The position numbers and the translations under genes were made by a program. A model generated the notes under the pieces. The model ran no database searches, was not told where the DNA came from, and worked only from the letters and a program-made list of their open reading frames with translations. From Trifolium pratense (Eukaryota > Streptophyta > Magnoliopsida > Fabales > Fabaceae): a DNA stretch of 64,000 nt. Below, in pieces: positions 61,781 through 64,000 of the stretch. The stretch's first letter is position 1, and every line of letters starts with the position of its first letter. The DNA lies in assembly GCF_020283565.1 (NCBI RefSeq), contig NC_060061.1, positions 24,341,362 through 24,405,361 on the forward strand, written 5' to 3'.

Positions 61781-62499
61781 TTATGTAACTCTTTGTTATT
61801 TGGTTATTGCTGTACTTTTTATTTGGTTTTTGGGTTCTGTACCTTGGATTTTAGCACCTTCTGAGTGCATGGTTTGTAACTTTGTTTAATTCTGCACTTT
61901 GGATACTATGCCTTTCTATTTTGGCACATTTTGTGGCTAAAAAGGGGGAGTAGTACTTGATTTAGTACTTGATTTGTTTGTTTCTGCTACAATGTTGTTG
62001 TGTCTTTTGTTGTGACATGTTTTAAGACAAAGACACTTGTGTGTAAAGTAGCAGTAAGCAAGTATTCAGGGGGAGTAAATTTTTGACCCTGAGATGATGC
62101 ACGAGCTGATGAATTCAGGGGGAGTTTTTGCTAGATGGATGCTGCCCTGATTGGAAGAACCTGTGCTAGAAGTTGTGCTCCCATATGTTACAACATCTTT
62201 GATAACATATGACGTATTTTATGATTGCTCATATTTGCTCTGATACCACGCTAGATAAACATGTTAAAACATCTTTGCTAACACATGTGCTATTTTGCTC
62301 GAGGCTATTTGATGATGACTCCGCTGCTGCTGCCTCTGATACTTATTTTTTTTACACTAATGTGAAATTTTGTTTACGATGCTCTAACACCCTTCTTTTG
62401 AGTGATCATGGTGACTTGAAGGATTGCGCTTTTTATATCTCTCAAAGGTGATTAAATGACCTGGAATTGTTTTAGCCAAAAATTGCCAAAGGGGGAGAT
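61781..62499 (+). other. Sirevirus 3' untranslated region with repeated polypurine tracts
   Basis: There is no supported ORF. G-rich tracts of the form AAAGGGGGAG or CAGGGGGAG occur at about 61943, 62070 and 62118, and at 62489-62498 directly before the LTR. Repeated PPT-like units upstream of the 3' LTR are a described Sirevirus feature. Only the last would prime plus-strand synthesis in the usual model. Confidence 0.8.
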
Positions 62500-63455
62500 T
62501 GTTGGATATTTGAATTGGCTTAATTTTGCTAAAACAAATATGCTAACAAGATGTTGGAAAACATGTTACAACATCCTATTTGCTAAAGGAAATCTCGCGC
62601 ATTTAATATGAGCATCTGCTATATATGGAAATCCACTTAAGAACGCGCTTATTGAAGATTTGATCTGATCAGGTGTTTTTTGAGATAAGTCAGAACTTAA
62701 TGGAATAGCTGTATGACTTATCTTATCTTTCGAGCCATTCAAACACTTTTGGAAAGTCTTGATATATCCTTAATGAAGATTGAAAATGAATCAGATCACC
62801 TTTTATGATTCTCAAGGAGCGTCCTATCTTTTCTGAAGCAAGGGGAGCGTGCTAGTTTACTATATATGTGAAGACTAAGTTCAAGACTAAGTATCTCATT
62901 GAAAATATTAGAAATACACATTGAGTCTTTATTGAGTCTTAGCGTCTGTATTTGTTAATTGTGATTCTTACTTGTGGATTCTATAACACGAGCTAAGAAC
63001 TGAGTTTGTTATTTTGTAAGGTTACTCCTAAGCTTTGAAGTACGGAGGTAACTGTGTGTGATTCACTTGAAGCTTTTAAGCAAGAGTGAAATATTGTCTT
63101 GGTAAGTTGTTGCCACATTATTCCCAACATTGTATGAACAACACATGTTGTGTTGGTTTAGTGGGAAGTGAGATGGGATCTCATGTCTAGGAGTTCCTAG
63201 ACAGAAGTTGCATAAGTAGTGTCGAGGTTACAAGACGTAAACCAAGGGTTTGCTGGAGGTCTTAGTGTAAGACGTAAATCCAAGGGTTTGCTGGAGGTCT
63301 TAGTGACTAGAACTATTAGTGGATTTCCTTCCTGGATTGGTATCCCCCAGAGTAGGCAGTTGGTTGAACTGGGTTAACAATTACCTGTGCAATTTATTTA
63401 TTTTCTGTCAGTTTTACATGTTACGTCAGATGTGCCAACAATAAGTACAACATCA
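62500..63455 (+). repeat. 3' LTR of the Sirevirus, truncated by insertion
   Basis: It matches 53458-54413 closely up to GTACAACATCA and then stops where a hAT-like end begins. About 52 bases of the LTR are missing from this side and may lie beyond the window. Confidence 0.9.
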
Positions 63456-64000
63456 TAGAGCTGTCAAAACGGGCAGCCCGGCACATTTCGGGCCGGCCCG
63501 GTCGGGCTTCGGGCTGCATCGGGCTGGGCTAAAAAGCCCGGATAAAATATGGGCGGCAAATAACAGTGCCCGAGCCCGGCCCGGTACGGGCTGTCGGGCT
63601 TTCGGGCAGCCCGCTTTTTTTTTTTTTTTTTTTTTAGTGCTTGAATTCTGAGTACAGCAAGCAACATGTATTTAAACGCTGCAAAAAAAACCCTTATTAC
63701 AACTAAATGAAAATTATAATTTGGTAATAACAAGTATTCTGAATTCTGCATACCTCCCTTACTAATACTATATATAACAAGTATTCTGAGTTATGCAACA
63801 AGTATTTATAAAATTATAGTAACTAATTTATAACCTGCATTAGAAACAGAAGTCTAAACAACATGGGATCTCCATGACAACAGTTGAATAATTATTGGCC
63901 ATATGATCTTAGCCAACATTCTGCTATTATACTACTACATTATGCTTTCTTTGTTTCAATATTTCTTAGCCATATGATCATACACTGATACACCAACAAA
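63456..64000. mobile_element. hAT-like DNA transposon end, runs off the window
   Basis: The element starts TAGAGCTGTCAAAACGGGC, fitting the hAT-type terminal pattern TAGRG and a GCTGTCAAAA...GGGC end common in plants. A dense field of GGGCT/AGCCC subterminal motifs (63470-63615) and a T-run follow. The rest is AT-rich with no supported ORF. The other end and the 8-base duplication cannot be checked here. Confidence 0.7.

Larger units (their letters stand above)
53458..63455 (+). mobile_element. Ty1/copia Sirevirus (SIRE/Maximus type), at least 10 kb
   Basis: The 5' LTR is 53458-54465 and the 3' LTR starts at 62500. The PBS TGGCATCAGAGC at 54468-54479 matches initiator-Met tRNA use with one mismatch. 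The order protease, integrase, RT, RNase H is that of copia. Two CCHC knuckles in gag, an env-like ORF after pol, and several GGGGGAG tracts before the 3' LTR (61939-61952, about 62070, about 62118 and 62490-62499) are Sirevirus traits. Gag-pol contains two in-frame stops and two frame shifts, and the env-like ORF one stop. The LTRs differ by roughly 15 substitutions in 956 shared bases plus one indel near the start. The 3' LTR is cut at 63455 by another insertion, so the right-hand target site cannot be read. Confidence 0.93.

Noticed and set aside
63464..63751. Minus-strand ORF with poly-lysine in the hAT-like end
   Set aside because: It is produced by the T-run and GC-rich subterminal repeats. 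It is not a protein.
1..64000. CRISPR arrays, operons, phage or bacterial defence systems
   Set aside because: The window is intron-rich plant nuclear DNA. Regular repeats found are retrotransposon arrays, MITEs and microsatellites.

Overview
The window is nuclear DNA of a flowering plant. The genes are split by many AT-rich introns, the proteins match plant families, and LTR retrotransposons and MITEs fill introns and intergenic DNA. Several dispersed repeats look like those of papilionoid legumes such as Medicago. The legume assignment is inference from recall, not a search.

Host genes in order: DRE2/anamorsin (+, 790-4639, 8 exons); a U6atac snRNA gene with a plant USE/TATA Pol III promoter (+, 6139 to about 6265); a DPH4-type J-domain protein (+, 7421-7966); a chloroplast-type YCED/DUF177 protein (-, 8510-10639, 7 exons); a DHHC S-acyltransferase (-, 11571-15207, 4 exons); a thioredoxin-like protein fused to a UPF0301/AlgH domain (-, 29497-35911, 8 exons); alanyl-tRNA synthetase (+, 37952-48716, 22 exons); and the first three exons of the TFIIIC subunit GTF3C3 (+, 51649-53406).

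Two large retrotransposons separate or break these genes. A 12.7-kb Ty3/gypsy element of Tat type (16030-28743) has near-identical LTRs and a perfect 5-bp target duplication. It carries a gag-pol frame split by a nested 1.74-kb solo LTR, and an antisense, spliced gene with its own apparent promoter. A roughly 10-kb Ty1/copia Sirevirus (53458 to at least 63455) lies in intron 3 of GTF3C3. It has an env-like ORF, several PPT-like tracts and disabled gag-pol frames, and its 3' LTR is cut by a hAT-like element that runs off the window.

Smaller features include MITEs with readable target duplications, one with an internal empty-site control in a neighbouring duplicated segment. There is a 185-bp tandem duplication spanning the end of AlaRS exon 2, a stray AlaRS intron/exon fragment between CCGGTT-rich repeats, and a SINE-like piece. 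Exon coordinates were worked out by hand from splice signals, reading-frame continuity and recalled family sequence. No alignment or database search was run.
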